Positions 17,448 to 26,865 of a stretch of DNA of 59,749 bases are shown here, one piece after another (the first letter of the stretch is position 1; each line of letters starts with the position of its first letter). The translations under genes and the position numbers were made by a program. Origin of the DNA: Bacteroidales bacterium UBA6377 (lineage in GTDB: Bacteria > Bacteroidota > Bacteroidia > Bacteroidales > UBA932); assembly GCA_002438805.1 (NCBI GenBank), contig DJQV01000025.1, positions 1-59,749 on the forward strand, read 5' to 3'. The notes under the pieces were generated by a model. That model was not told where the DNA came from. It ran no database searches and saw nothing but the letters and a program-made list of their open reading frames with translations.

Positions 17448-18643
17448 TGGAGCAGATAATACGTCACTTCACAGACAACGACCTCTACACCTTCACCTGC
17501 CAGTACTACATACTGGAGACATATCCGCGCGCAGAAGTGGAGTACACTTTCTACGACCGCAACGCCTACCGATACCCGCAGGGCTTCGACCTTCTGTTGC
17601 GGGAGCAGGTGGAGATGATGCGAAATGTGGTCATCAGCGACGAGGAGGTGGAATTCATGAGGGGCAGGTGCGTGTTCCTGCCGATATGGTATTTCACCTT
17701 TCTGCGCGGCTACCGCTTCAACCCGGATGAGGTCAGCATTAGGCAGGATGCAGAAGGGCATCTCGACATCAGCGTCAAGGGCAAATGGTTCTCCACGATA
17801 ATGTGGGAAATGCCTCTGCTCTCCTGCATCTCCGAACTCATCCACTCCCTGAGGGGCGACTTCGACAATTACGATGCCGCCCTAGAGCAGGAGCGCAGCA
17901 TGCAGAAGACGGTCAAGATCATCGAGAACGGGCTGAAACTCGGAGACATGGGCACGCGCCGCCGCTTCAGTTTCGCCCATCAGGACATGGTCGTCAGAGT
18001 AATGGAGCAGACCGCCCGCCAGATGGACGGTCCCGGAAAATTCATCGGCACTTCGAATGTCTGGTTCGCGATGAAATACGGGTGCACCCCGCTCGGGACG
18101 ATGTCCCACCAGCTCATCTCATTCGAAGAGAACGTCAGCGGCGTGTTCGAGTGCAACTTCAATGTGATGAAGAAGTTCAGCGACGTCTACGACGGCGACA
18201 ACGGCATCTACCTCTACGACTGCTTCGGAGACAAGGTGTTCTTCTCCAACCTCTCCAAGAGGATGGCCATGATGTACAGGGGACTGAGGGTGGACAGCGG
18301 CGACGAGTTCGAGCAGACGGACAAGATCATAGCCAAGTACCGCTCCCTCGGCATAGACCCTGCCACCAAGCAGGTCGTCTACAGCAACGGGCTTGACATC
18401 GACAAGGCTATAGAGATCCACCGCTACTGCGCCGGCAGGGTCCAGGACTCCTACGGCATCGGCACCTTCCTCACCTGTGACGTGACAGGCTGCGAACCGA
18501 TGAACATAGTTGTCAAGCTCACCCGCGGCCGCATCACGGAGCTCCGCGAGTGGCACGACTGCGTCAAGCTTTCCTGCACCAAGGGCAAAACCCTCGGCAA
18601 CCAGCGCAAAGTCGAGTATCTGCTCGACCTGCTCGGGCAATAA
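17447..18643 (+). CDS. pncB: Nicotinate phosphoribosyltransferase
   Basis: 398 residues, cytosolic. It converts nicotinate plus PRPP (with ATP hydrolysis) to nicotinate mononucleotide in the Preiss-Handler NAD salvage pathway. The sequence shows the bacterial PncB pattern: NDLYTFTCQYYILETYP at the N-terminus and IGTSNVWFAMKYGCTPLGTM, followed by the SHQL segment holding the family's phosphorylatable His. Length is normal. It is translationally coupled (TAATG) to the polyferredoxin gene and followed by a strong terminator, so it ends the peptidase operon. No functional link with the peptidase is evident apart from a redox-cofactor theme. Confidence 0.93.
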   Translation: MEQIIRHFTDNDLYTFTCQYYILETYPRAEVEYTFYDRNAYRYPQGFDLLLREQVEMMRNVVISDEEVEFMRGRCVFLPIWYFTFLRGYRFNPDEVSIRQDAEGHLDISVKGKWFSTIMWEMPLLSCISELIHSLRGDFDNYDAALEQERSMQKTVKIIENGLKLGDMGTRRRFSFAHQDMVVRVMEQTARQMDGPGKFIGTSNVWFAMKYGCTPLGTMSHQLISFEENVSGVFECNFNVMKKFSDVYDGDNGIYLYDCFGDKVFFSNLSKRMAMMYRGLRVDSGDEFEQTDKIIAKYRSLGIDPATKQVVYSNGLDIDKAIEIHRYCAGRVQDSYGIGTFLTCDVTGCEPMNIVVKLTRGRITELREWHDCVKLSCTKGKTLGNQRKVEYLLDLLGQ

Positions 18644-18670
18644 TCAGCCCGGACGGGCACCTCAATTTCA

Positions 18671-18707
18671 GCGGCTCAAAAAAATGTATTTTTTTTGAGC
18701 CGCTTTT
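18671..18707 (+). terminator. Strong terminator after pncB
   Basis: GCGGCTCAAAAAAA (18671-18684) pairs with a T-run plus GAGCCGC (to 18703) around a 4-base loop and is followed by TTTT. Because of the A/T arms it could work in both directions. Confidence 0.88.
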
Positions 18708-18814
18708 CGTATCAATTTCGTTTTACCCCCCTGTATAAGTATCAAATCATAAGCATTAATATTAATATTTGTAATAAATATTTATATCGACTTGACTGAC
18801 TAACGTTTACGCGT

Positions 18815-18845
18815 TTTGATTTTATTATAAAAATATTTAGGTTTG
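18815..18845 (+). promoter_or_regulatory. Canonical Bacteroidota promoter upstream of susC-like gene
   Basis: TTTG (18815-18818), a 19-base gap, then TAGGTTTG (18838-18845) match both boxes and the spacing of the primary sigma-factor promoter of Bacteroidota. The start of transcription would be near 18,851, leaving a leader of about 65 bases that can form a small CGATG/CATCG hairpin before the ATG at 18,916. No extracytoplasmic sigma/anti-sigma pair or two-component regulator lies next to this locus. Confidence 0.7.
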
Positions 18846-18915
18846 CATCCGATGTCAACGCGCGCGGCATCGAAACAAATGTTATTAGTAGTTATTGTTT
18901 AATCAAAACGATCTT

Positions 18916-21900
18916 ATGGAAAGAATCAGATCCTTCCTCACTGTCGTGGCCATGCTGTTTTCCGTATGGGCATACGGACAGGATGTCACCGTCACCGGCA
19001 CAGTGACCGACGCCTCGACAAAAGAAACCCTGCCTTTCGCCTCGGTCCTCGTCAAGGGGAGCAGCCACGGCACAAGTTCAGATCTTGACGGCAAGTTCAC
19101 ACTCTCCGTTCCGCGCAACGCCGTCCTGGTCGTAAGTTCTATGGGTTATCACACCCTTGAGGTGTCCACAGCAGGACGCAGCAGGCTCGACATCGCTCTG
19201 GAGCCCGACACCGAGTTCCTCGAAGAGGTGGTCGTGACCGCCCAGGGGCTCACCCGCAAGCAGAAAGCCCTCGGCTATTCGACCCAGAAAGTGACGTCTG
19301 AAGAACTCACAATCGCCCGCCAGTCCGACCTGAGCAACGCCATCGTCGGCAAAGTCGCCGGCGTACAGTTCTTCGGAGGGGCCGGCTCATCGTTCTCATC
19401 CGGCAAAATCGTCCTCCGCGGCGCCGGCACACTTTCCACCGCGTCCAGCGGCAACCTGTCCGTAAACGAACCGATCTATGTGGTGGACGGCACCATCACC
19501 AACAAGAACGCCGTCAACATGGACGACGTGGAATCCATCAACGTCCTCAAAGGCCCTGCGGCCACAGCGCTCTACGGCTCAAGGGGAGGTGACGGAGCCA
19601 TCATCATCACCACCAAATCCGCCGAGAGCGGCAAGGGCACGGTAGACTTCAGCCACACCACCACCGTGGAGACCTACTACAACCATGTCAACCTCCAGAC
19701 TCTCTACGGCGGCGGCCAGTACGGCTACCTCTACGGGGAAGCCAAGGGGACCACTTCCGCAGCCGAACTGCTCAAGGACTACAGCGGCAACATCGAAAGC
19801 CTTAAGGGCGCCAAGATAATGGACTACGGCAACGACGCATCCTGGGGACCGCGCTTCGACCCTTCCGTCAAGTATGTGACCCCGCTCTCTGTTGACCCGA
19901 CCAGCAGCAAGTACGGCATCGCCGACACCTGGGAGAGCCACCTCAACCTCGGGGACCTGTACCGCGCCGGAGTAGCCAACGTCACCAACATCGCGTTCTC
20001 CAAATCCTACAAGGATCTCTCCGCCAGGGTGTCATTCACCAACAACCAGCGCACCGGCATCCAGCCGAACTCCGACGCCGTACGCCGCAACCTGAGCATC
20101 AAGGCGAAATACAGTCCCGCATCATGGGTTGACGTATCCGTGGACTACCTCTACACCTACCGCCGCGACCACAACCCGGCATCATCTGGGTACAACGGCA
20201 ACCGCACCGTCCTCCAGGAGTACACCCAGTGGGGACAGACCAACGTCAACCTCGCCGACTACAAGGACTGGCAGCGTCCGGACGGAAGCTGGCGCACATG
20301 GAACGTCAAGAGCCTGAGCAACAACAGGGCAAACTACCACGACAACCCGTACGCCCTCTTCGAAGCATACAACACCTACGACACCTACCAGTGGAACGTG
20401 TTCTCAGCTGACGCCACAGTCAAGCTCCCGTTCAACATCAAGGCCGGTGTCCGCTACAACGCCAACTTCCGCAACTACATCGGCGAGACCAAGAGGCCTT
20501 CAGGCTCCATCAATTTCACATCATACTACGGCCAGACCCAGAGCGGCATCATGGATGACACCGTGCAGGGGCATCTGACCTGGGACGGCAGCTTCGTGGA
20601 CGACAAGCTCACAGTCGAGGCGGCAGCCTTCGCCGAAGCGAGGAACTATCAGTACGATATCATCGATGCCTATACCAATGGCAGCTACGACCTGTCCATA
20701 GACAACTTCTACAACCTGAGCGCGTCCACGGGCACCACAGCCATCGTCACCAACACCAAGACCAACTACGCCGAGCGCAGCATCTACGGGACCGCAACCC
20801 TCGGCTGGGACGATACCTACTTCGTGGACGGTTCTCTGCGCAACGACTGGTCATCCACACTCTCCCCTGAGAACAACAGCTACCTCTACGGCGGACTTTC
20901 CCTGTCCGTAATCGCGAGCAACTGGTTCTCAGCCCCTTGGCTCAACATGTGGAAGCTCCGTGCGAGCGCGGCTCAGCTGGGTTCTTCCATGGGAGCATAC
21001 AACATCTACCCGACCTACACCATCGGCACGAAGTACGGCTCCAACTCCACCATGTACGAAACCGCGACCCAGGTCAACTACAACATCAAGCCTACCATCT
21101 CCACCTCTTATGAGGTCGGCACCGAATGGAAGATGTTCGGCAACCGCTTCTACGGAGACATCAACCTCTACAACCGTGACAACGACAACCAGATCATCAA
21201 CGCAAGCTCCGCAGCAGAGTCCGGGTACTCCACCCGCAAGCTCAACGCAGGACTTGTACGCAACCGCGGCGTGGAGTTCATGGTCGGCGCACGCGCCCTG
21301 GACACCAGGGATCTGAGCTGGGATCTTGATTTCAACCTCGCGAAGAACGTCAACACCCTCGTCCGTCTCACGGAAGGCATCTCATCATACCAGATGTACT
21401 GGACATCTTTCTACAGCAGGATCTACCTCTGGGCCGAAGAAGGCCGCCCTCTTGGAATCATCAGGGGCAACACCTGGGAGCGCGACGAGCAGGGCCGCCT
21501 GATCTTCGACGAGGACGGATGCCCTACATTCAACACGGACGTGGACAGGGAACTGGGCTGCTACCAGCCGGACTTCACCGGAGGCTTCTCCACAAGGCTC
21601 CGCTACAAGGGCTTCAGCCTCGCAGCATCTCTCGACTTCTCCGTCGGCGGACAGATCTCCTCATGGACCAACCTCTGGGGCAACGGTTCAGGATTGCTGG
21701 CCACTACAGCCACGGTCAACGACAAGGGAGTCAACATACGTGAGCCGGTCGCCAACGGCGGCGGTATCCACTTGACCGGCGTGGACAAGAACGGCAAAGA
21801 AGTGGACACCTATGTCCCTGCAGCCGAATATTTCCAGGACTACGCATGCCAGGTGTGGGAGACCACCATCTTCGACCGCACATACGTGAAACTCAGGGAA

Positions 21901-22113
21901 GTATCCCTCTCCTACGATGTGCCTAAGAGTTTCCTGAGCAAACTGGATGTCGGCCTGAGCGCTGCCCGCGTCTCCTTCGTCGCCACCAACCCTTGGCTGA
22001 TTTATTCCGCAGCACCGAACATCGATCCTTCAGAGCTCGGTTCCAACTTCATCGAAGGCGGTGCGGCTCCTTCCACAAGGGCATTCGGCATGACCCTGAA
22101 ACTCACATTCTGA
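18916..22113 (+). CDS. SusC/RagA family TonB-linked outer-membrane transporter
   Basis: 1,065 residues from the ATG at 18,916, which gives the signal peptide (RSFLTVVAMLFSVWAYGQ). Order of parts: carboxypeptidase-regulatory-like domain (VTGTVTDASTKETLPFASV), TonB-box region (LEEVVVTAQGLTRKQKALGY, the SusC/RagA signature), plug domain (IVGKVAGVQ, YVVDGTITNKNAVNMDDVESI), then the barrel ending in Phe (FGMTLKLTF). With the next gene it forms the outer-membrane uptake complex in which SusC is the TonB/ExbBD-driven channel. There are no glycoside hydrolase genes nearby, so the substrate may be peptides (RagA-like) rather than glycans; that is inference. Confidence 0.95.
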   Translation: MERIRSFLTVVAMLFSVWAYGQDVTVTGTVTDASTKETLPFASVLVKGSSHGTSSDLDGKFTLSVPRNAVLVVSSMGYHTLEVSTAGRSRLDIALEPDTEFLEEVVVTAQGLTRKQKALGYSTQKVTSEELTIARQSDLSNAIVGKVAGVQFFGGAGSSFSSGKIVLRGAGTLSTASSGNLSVNEPIYVVDGTITNKNAVNMDDVESINVLKGPAATALYGSRGGDGAIIITTKSAESGKGTVDFSHTTTVETYYNHVNLQTLYGGGQYGYLYGEAKGTTSAAELLKDYSGNIESLKGAKIMDYGNDASWGPRFDPSVKYVTPLSVDPTSSKYGIADTWESHLNLGDLYRAGVANVTNIAFSKSYKDLSARVSFTNNQRTGIQPNSDAVRRNLSIKAKYSPASWVDVSVDYLYTYRRDHNPASSGYNGNRTVLQEYTQWGQTNVNLADYKDWQRPDGSWRTWNVKSLSNNRANYHDNPYALFEAYNTYDTYQWNVFSADATVKLPFNIKAGVRYNANFRNYIGETKRPSGSINFTSYYGQTQSGIMDDTVQGHLTWDGSFVDDKLTVEAAAFAEARNYQYDIIDAYTNGSYDLSIDNFYNLSASTGTTAIVTNTKTNYAERSIYGTATLGWDDTYFVDGSLRNDWSSTLSPENNSYLYGGLSLSVIASNWFSAPWLNMWKLRASAAQLGSSMGAYNIYPTYTIGTKYGSNSTMYETATQVNYNIKPTISTSYEVGTEWKMFGNRFYGDINLYNRDNDNQIINASSAAESGYSTRKLNAGLVRNRGVEFMVGARALDTRDLSWDLDFNLAKNVNTLVRLTEGISSYQMYWTSFYSRIYLWAEEGRPLGIIRGNTWERDEQGRLIFDEDGCPTFNTDVDRELGCYQPDFTGGFSTRLRYKGFSLAASLDFSVGGQISSWTNLWGNGSGLLATTATVNDKGVNIREPVANGGGIHLTGVDKNGKEVDTYVPAAEYFQDYACQVWETTIFDRTYVKLREVSLSYDVPKSFLSKLDVGLSAARVSFVATNPWLIYSAAPNIDPSELGSNFIEGGAAPSTRAFGMTLKLTF

Positions 22114-22144
22114 TGCTGTCAAACAATTTCAAACGAATCTTATC

Positions 22145-23635
22145 ATGAGAAACATAAAAGCATTTCTGGCCACTTCAGCCATAAGCGCAGCTCTTCTGAC
22201 AGGGTGCGGCATAGGAGACTTCGGCGACCTCAACAAGAACCCGAACAAACCGTCCGAGGCCCAGACCGATATGTTCTTCACATACGCGTGCAAGTACACC
22301 TACAACTTCACGCTCAACAGCTACTACTACAACCCGTGGACCCAGATGTACAACGGCTACATGGCGGAGCGCAACACTCTCCAGTACGGAAAGCTCAACA
22401 TCCTCGAATTCGACACGAGCTCCTACTACCTGTACCCGCTCAAGAACCTCAAGTACATCATCGACCTCAACTCTGATGAAGCCACGAAGAACAATGCCGC
22501 GGTGTCCCGCTTCGGCAGCAGTGCAAACCAGATCGCCACGGCAGTGACCCTTCAGGCCTACTTCTACATGCATCTGGCCGACATTCTCGGCCCGATCCCT
22601 GTCAAGGAGGCCCTCGGAGCGGGAGAGGACAACTACACTCCGGCATTCGACTCGGTAGAAGACATCTACACATACCTGGACGAGAAGCTCAAGGAGGCGT
22701 ACTCCCTCTTCGATGAAAGCGGAAGCCTGTCATCCGCCGACATCATCTACAACGGGGACATAAGCAAGTGGAAGAAGCTCAACGCCTCGCTGCGCATGCT
22801 GATGGCCATCAAGCTCAGTGATGTCGCCGAGAGCGTCGGCAAGGCCCGCTTTGCCCAGGCATACGCCGACGGAGGCATCATGGACAACAGTGACTCGATG
22901 ATCTATCATTTCGACTCCAACGCACCGTCACCTCTGTACACCAACGGTGTCAACTACAACAGCAACTTCTGTCCGAATGAATATCTCGTGGAGACCCTCA
23001 AGGAATACAATGACCCGAGGCTTTTCAAGTACTTCTCCCTCGTACCATTCGGCAAATCCGAACCTATCGGAGACCCTTCCGACCCGAAAGCCTATATCGG
23101 GATTCCGCTGGGCATACCGAATGTCTCCGACTATGAGGGCAAGGCCTGCTACTTCGCCGAGACCCTCACGGATGCCGAGGGCATGCTGCCTATCGTCACC
23201 GCGGCAAGAGTCAATCTCGTGGCAGCGGAAGCAGCGGAGCGTGGATGGATCTCAGCCGACGCCAAAGCCCTCTATGAAGCAGGTGTAAAGGCTTCATTCG
23301 CGCAGTGGGGCGCCGATGGCGCTGAAGCATACCTTGCCTCCGACAAAGTCGCCTTCGGCGGAACTTCAGCCCAAAAGCTCGAAAAGATCGTATTCCAGCG
23401 CTGGCTTTCCGGATTCATGGCAGACGGAGTTGAAGCATGGTCCGACATGAGGCGTCTGGATGTGCCGAAAATAGAAGTCGGCCCGGCTGTGGTCGTAATC
23501 AGCCACATACCTTACAGGCTGAAATATTCCGGAGCCATCTCAGCCTCCAACAAGGTCAATTACGAATCGGCCATCAGCGCCGCATTCGACGGCACCAACG
23601 ATGCCGAGCATCATATCTGGTGGGACGTAAAGTAA
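22145..23635 (+). CDS. SusD/RagB family surface lipoprotein
   Basis: 496 residues with a lipobox at Cys21 (LLTGC). The N-terminal GDLNKNPNKPSEAQ and the overall layout (helical tetratricopeptide-like core, GVKASFAQWG and VFQRWLSGFMADGVEAWSD near the C-terminus) fit the SusD-like_2 group. It acts as the lid that binds substrate over the SusC channel at the cell surface. It starts 31 bases after the susC-like gene and is followed by a terminator, so the locus is a two-gene unit. PF12771-type SusD proteins are often found in SusC/SusD pairs without carbohydrate enzymes. Confidence 0.92.
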   Translation: MRNIKAFLATSAISAALLTGCGIGDFGDLNKNPNKPSEAQTDMFFTYACKYTYNFTLNSYYYNPWTQMYNGYMAERNTLQYGKLNILEFDTSSYYLYPLKNLKYIIDLNSDEATKNNAAVSRFGSSANQIATAVTLQAYFYMHLADILGPIPVKEALGAGEDNYTPAFDSVEDIYTYLDEKLKEAYSLFDESGSLSSADIIYNGDISKWKKLNASLRMLMAIKLSDVAESVGKARFAQAYADGGIMDNSDSMIYHFDSNAPSPLYTNGVNYNSNFCPNEYLVETLKEYNDPRLFKYFSLVPFGKSEPIGDPSDPKAYIGIPLGIPNVSDYEGKACYFAETLTDAEGMLPIVTAARVNLVAAEAAERGWISADAKALYEAGVKASFAQWGADGAEAYLASDKVAFGGTSAQKLEKIVFQRWLSGFMADGVEAWSDMRRLDVPKIEVGPAVVVISHIPYRLKYSGAISASNKVNYESAISAAFDGTNDAEHHIWWDVK

Positions 23636-23674
23636 CTTGAAGCTTTCTCAACTGCTATACAACCACTTTTCAAA

Positions 23675-23712
23675 GAGGGGGAGCGGCCGTCGGGCCACTC
23701 CCCCTCGATTTT
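23675..23712 (+). terminator. Terminator after the SusC/SusD pair
   Basis: GAGGGGGAG (23675-23683) pairs perfectly with CTCCCCCTC (23698-23706), followed by GATTTTTC. Confidence 0.88.
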
Positions 23713-23844
23713 TCATTCCGCTCTAATTTTTCTAAAACCCATGGTAATTGGCCAGTTTTAGAAAAATAGTCGGCAACTATTCTTCTAAAACAAGACTTTT
23801 TATTTTTTTGTAGAAAAATAAGCATCCATGAAATCTATTTCTGG

Positions 23845-23996
23845 CTCGGTGGCAACAGCCAGATAGACAGGGCAGACAGACAAAGACCCGCAAACCCACC
23901 ATCATGACGCTTGTGACCACATTCGGCCTCAAGCAGAACGAATACTCGGGACGCTTCCAGAGCATAATAACTGCCGACGACCTCTTCAGCGCCTGA
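23845..23996 (+). pseudogene. Remnant of an AAA-family ATPase gene (3' end only, internally deleted)
   Basis: Between the SusD terminator and the intact ATPase there is no full gene, but short translated pieces match the C-terminal end of Bacteroidota ATPases of the AAA/DUF4143-like type. One frame gives SQIDRADRQ, close to the usual IDLVIDRADR motif. Another, from 23,904, gives MTLVTTFGLKQNEYSG and then TADDLFSA before TGA at 23,996, close to the usual last residues of that family. The two pieces are in different frames and the part between them is missing, so this is read as a decayed gene. Flanking DNA (23,713-23,844) is AT-rich with repeated TTCTAAAA/TTTTAGAA words. Confidence 0.55.
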
Positions 23997-24064
23997 GCAG
24001 AAGAACATGGCGCAGACGTTCTGCCTGTTTGTGGAAAACTCATTATCTTTGCAGTAGCGAAACC

Positions 24065-24096
24065 GCTATTTCCGAAACGATCATTTCGGAAATAGC
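24065..24096 (+). promoter_or_regulatory. Perfect 13-base inverted repeat before the ATPase gene
   Basis: GCTATTTCCGAAA (24065-24077), a 6-base loop, and its exact complement (24084-24096) lie 20 bases before the ATPase start. With no T-run after it, it is more likely an operator or an RNA hairpin in the leader than a terminator. The upstream TTATCTTTG (TATCTTTG about 24,043-24,050) could be its promoter box, placing the hairpin in the transcript. Confidence 0.6.
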
Positions 24097-24116
24097 AGCA
24101 TAAAAGTATTCAGGAT

Positions 24117-25436
24117 ATGAGATTTTTTGACAGGACAGAAGAAATAGCATCCCTGCGCGAGATTCGCAGGATGTCAAAAGACAACGCCCAGTTCACGGTA
24201 GTGACGGGACGACGACGCATCGGCAAGACATACCTCGTATGGAAGGCATACGAGGACGAACCTATCCTTTATTTCTTTGTAGCACGCAAGGCCGAAGGGG
24301 ACTTGTGCGAAGATTACCGGGTTGAAATAGAGAGCAAGTTGGGAATTCCCGCGATGGGACGGGCGGAGCATTTCACCGATGTGTTCGAGTTTCTGATGAA
24401 ACTTTCCACGGAACGTCCCATCACACTGTTCATTGACGAGTTCCAGGAGTTCTTCCGCGTGAATAAGTCAGTATACAGCGACATGCAGCGCATCTGGGAC
24501 ATATACAGCCCGAAAGCCCACATGAACCTTGTCGTCTGCGGCTCAATATACTCCATGATGACGAAGATATTCAAGGACCAGAAAGAACCTCTGTATAACA
24601 GGCAGACCCGTTTTATGACCGTGCGTCCGTTCACTCCAGCGGTGCTGAAGGAAATCCTCATGGAATACCATCCGGAACACACGACGGAAGATCTGCTGGC
24701 CCTGTTTTCCTTCACAGGCGGTGTGGCCAAGTATGTGCAGCTGCTTGTGGATGCCGGGGCAACGACCAAGTCAGCCATGCTTGACCATATCATAAAGGCC
24801 GACTCCATCTTTTTGGGAGAAGGTAAGGCTATACTTATCGAGGAGTTCGGCAAGGATTACGGGGTCTATTTCTCGATCCTGTCAGCCATAGCGAGAGGCA
24901 AGACCTCCCGTTCGGAAATAGAAAACGTGGTAGGCAGGGAAATCGGTGGCTACCTGACCAAGCTGGAAAACGAGTACGGAGTCATCACCAAGAGACAGCC
25001 CCTATTCGAAAAGAGTTCCACCAAAAATGTCCGCTATACGATAGAGGACAACTTCTTCACATTCTGGTTCCGCTTCATCTATAAATACAGCTATATGCTG
25101 GAGATAGAGAACTACAAGAGCGTGAAGACGATTATCAACAGGGACTACGAGACGTTCAGCGGCCTGATGCTCGAGCGCTATTTCAGGCGTGTGCTGATTG
25201 GACGTCAAGCCTACACACGCATCGGCGGATGGTGGGACCGCAAGGGAGAGAATGAGATCGACATTGTTGCCGAGAACGAACTAGACGAAGAAGCCACGTT
25301 TTTCGAGGTAAAACGCAAGGCTGACAACATTGACATGAAAGTGCTGGAGAAAAAGGCTGCTGCCTTCCTGCGTGCCACTGGCGAATTCAAGGGATATAAA
25401 ATCTCCTACAAAGGACTGTCTATGGATGACATGTAG
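24117..25436 (+). CDS. ATPase_2/DUF234-type ATP-binding protein with C-terminal PD-(D/E)XK-like domain
   Basis: 439 residues. Walker A is GRRRIGKT at 31-38 and Walker B is ITLFIDEFQEF at roughly 100-110, as in the archaeal-type ATPase_2 group. A winged-helix-like part with GREIGGYLTKLENEYGVI follows. The C-terminal DUF234 region contains NEIDIVAEN and TFFEVKRK (Asp, then E-x-K), a nuclease-like core. Such genes are spread across gut Bacteroidota and archaea, move often, and have no agreed function; defence or toxin-like roles have been suggested but not shown. By eye it is less GC-rich than its neighbours, and it sits beside a remnant of a similar ATPase. Confidence 0.85.
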   Translation: MRFFDRTEEIASLREIRRMSKDNAQFTVVTGRRRIGKTYLVWKAYEDEPILYFFVARKAEGDLCEDYRVEIESKLGIPAMGRAEHFTDVFEFLMKLSTERPITLFIDEFQEFFRVNKSVYSDMQRIWDIYSPKAHMNLVVCGSIYSMMTKIFKDQKEPLYNRQTRFMTVRPFTPAVLKEILMEYHPEHTTEDLLALFSFTGGVAKYVQLLVDAGATTKSAMLDHIIKADSIFLGEGKAILIEEFGKDYGVYFSILSAIARGKTSRSEIENVVGREIGGYLTKLENEYGVITKRQPLFEKSSTKNVRYTIEDNFFTFWFRFIYKYSYMLEIENYKSVKTIINRDYETFSGLMLERYFRRVLIGRQAYTRIGGWWDRKGENEIDIVAENELDEEATFFEVKRKADNIDMKVLEKKAAAFLRATGEFKGYKISYKGLSMDDM

Positions 25437-25450
25437 TCCATTCCAGCATA

Positions 25451-25480
25451 AAAACGGGGCCGGCCTTGCGGCCAGCCCCG
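25451..25480 (-). terminator. Terminator after gdhA
   Basis: On the minus strand GGGGCTGGCC pairs with GGCCGGCCCC around a 4-base loop (arms 25,470-25,479 and 25,456-25,465), followed by GTTTTT. It also separates the convergent ATPase gene. Confidence 0.85.
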
Positions 25481-25503
25481 ATATCAAGCGAAAAATATCA
25501 ATT

Positions 25504-26847
25504 TTAGATGATGCCCTGCTCCAGCATGGCGGTGGCGACTTTCATGAAGCCGGCGATGTTGGCGCCCTTCACGTAGTCCACGCTGCCGTCCGGCTGAGTG
25601 CCATACTTGACGCAGGCCTCGTGGATGGACTTCATGATGAAATGCAGCTTGTCATCAACCTCCTTGCCGCTCCAGCTGATGTGTGACGCGTTCTGGGTCA
25701 TCTCAAGACCGGAAGTGGCGACACCGCCGGCATTAACGGCCTTTCCAGGGGCGAAGAGGATGCCGTGATGCTGGAAGTAGTGGATGGCTCCCGGCTGGCA
25801 GCCCATGTTGGAAACCTCGCAGCAGCACCATGTGCCGTTGGCTACAAGTTCCTTGGCATCATCCTCGGAAAGCTCGTTCTGGAAGGCGCAAGGCAGGGCT
25901 ATGTCGCATTTGACGCTCCAGGCTTTCTTGCCTGCAGTGAAGTGAGCCTTGTCAGGGAATTTTGTGGCCATGTCCTCCACCATGTTGCGGTTGGAGGCGC
26001 GCATCACGAGCATATAGTCGATCATCTCAGGGGTGATGCCCTCAGGAATCTCGCAGACTCCGTCCGGGCCTGATATGGCCACCACCTTGGCCCCGAGTTC
26101 AAGAGCCTTCTTGCAGGCACCCCAAGCCACGTTGCCGAAGCCCGAAACAGCTATCTTGCAACCCTTCAGTTCCTTGCCGGCTTTCTCGAGAAGATAGTGC
26201 GTAAAGTACAGCGCACCATATCCCGTGGCCTCCGGACGGAGTATCGAGCCTCCCCATGTGGCACCCTTGCCGGTAAGCACGCCTGTGTTGTACTGGCGGG
26301 CGAGTTTCTTGTACATGCCATAAAGATAGCCGATCTCACGTCCGCCCACTCCCACGTCGCCGGCAGGGATGTCCTGATCCGGGCCGATGCAGTTCCAGAG
26401 CTCAAGCATGAAAGCCTGGCAGAAACGCATGATCTCCTCGTTGGATTTGCCAGTAGGATCGAAGTCCGAGCCGCCCTTGGCACCGCCCATAGGCAGGGTC
26501 GTCAGGGCGTTCTTGAATGTCTGCTCGAATCCGAGGAACTTCAGCATCGATGGGGAGACTGCCTTGTGGAAACGCAAGCCCCCTTTGTAAGGTCCGATGG
26601 CGCTGTTGAACTGGATGCGGTAGCCCGTGTTGGTCTGCACCTCTCCGCGGTCGTCAACCCAGGTGACGCGGAATGTGAAGATACGGTCAGGCTCCACCAT
26701 CCTCTCGACTATCCTGGCCCTCTCGAATTCAGGATGCTGGTTGTAGACATCCTCGATGGATTCCAAAACCTCCTGTACCGCCTGGAGATACTCGTTCTCC
26801 CCCGGGTACTTGGCCTGGAGACGGGCCATAATGTCCTTTGTCTTCAT
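25504..26847 (-). CDS. gdhA: Glutamate dehydrogenase, hexameric NADP-type
   Basis: 447 residues, the usual length. It interconverts glutamate with 2-oxoglutarate plus ammonium. Seen in the sequence: GPYKGGLRFHKAVS and LPMGGAKGGSDFDP (substrate-binding Lys residues), PAGDVGVGGREIGYL, and the nucleotide-binding SGFGNVAWGACKKA. It is the third gene after korA and korB, 18 bases from korB, so 2-oxoglutarate made here can go straight to succinyl-CoA, or the reverse for ammonium assimilation. Confidence 0.96.
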   Translation of the reverse strand: MKTKDIMARLQAKYPGENEYLQAVQEVLESIEDVYNQHPEFERARIVERMVEPDRIFTFRVTWVDDRGEVQTNTGYRIQFNSAIGPYKGGLRFHKAVSPSMLKFLGFEQTFKNALTTLPMGGAKGGSDFDPTGKSNEEIMRFCQAFMLELWNCIGPDQDIPAGDVGVGGREIGYLYGMYKKLARQYNTGVLTGKGATWGGSILRPEATGYGALYFTHYLLEKAGKELKGCKIAVSGFGNVAWGACKKALELGAKVVAISGPDGVCEIPEGITPEMIDYMLVMRASNRNMVEDMATKFPDKAHFTAGKKAWSVKCDIALPCAFQNELSEDDAKELVANGTWCCCEVSNMGCQPGAIHYFQHHGILFAPGKAVNAGGVATSGLEMTQNASHISWSGKEVDDKLHFIMKSIHEACVKYGTQPDGSVDYVKGANIAGFMKVATAMLEQGII

Positions 26848-26865
26848 TGTCAGTGTATAATGTGG

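Noticed and set aside
18846..18915. Riboswitch in the SusC leader
   Set aside because: Only a small CGATG/CATCG hairpin is seen; no known riboswitch core is recognisable.
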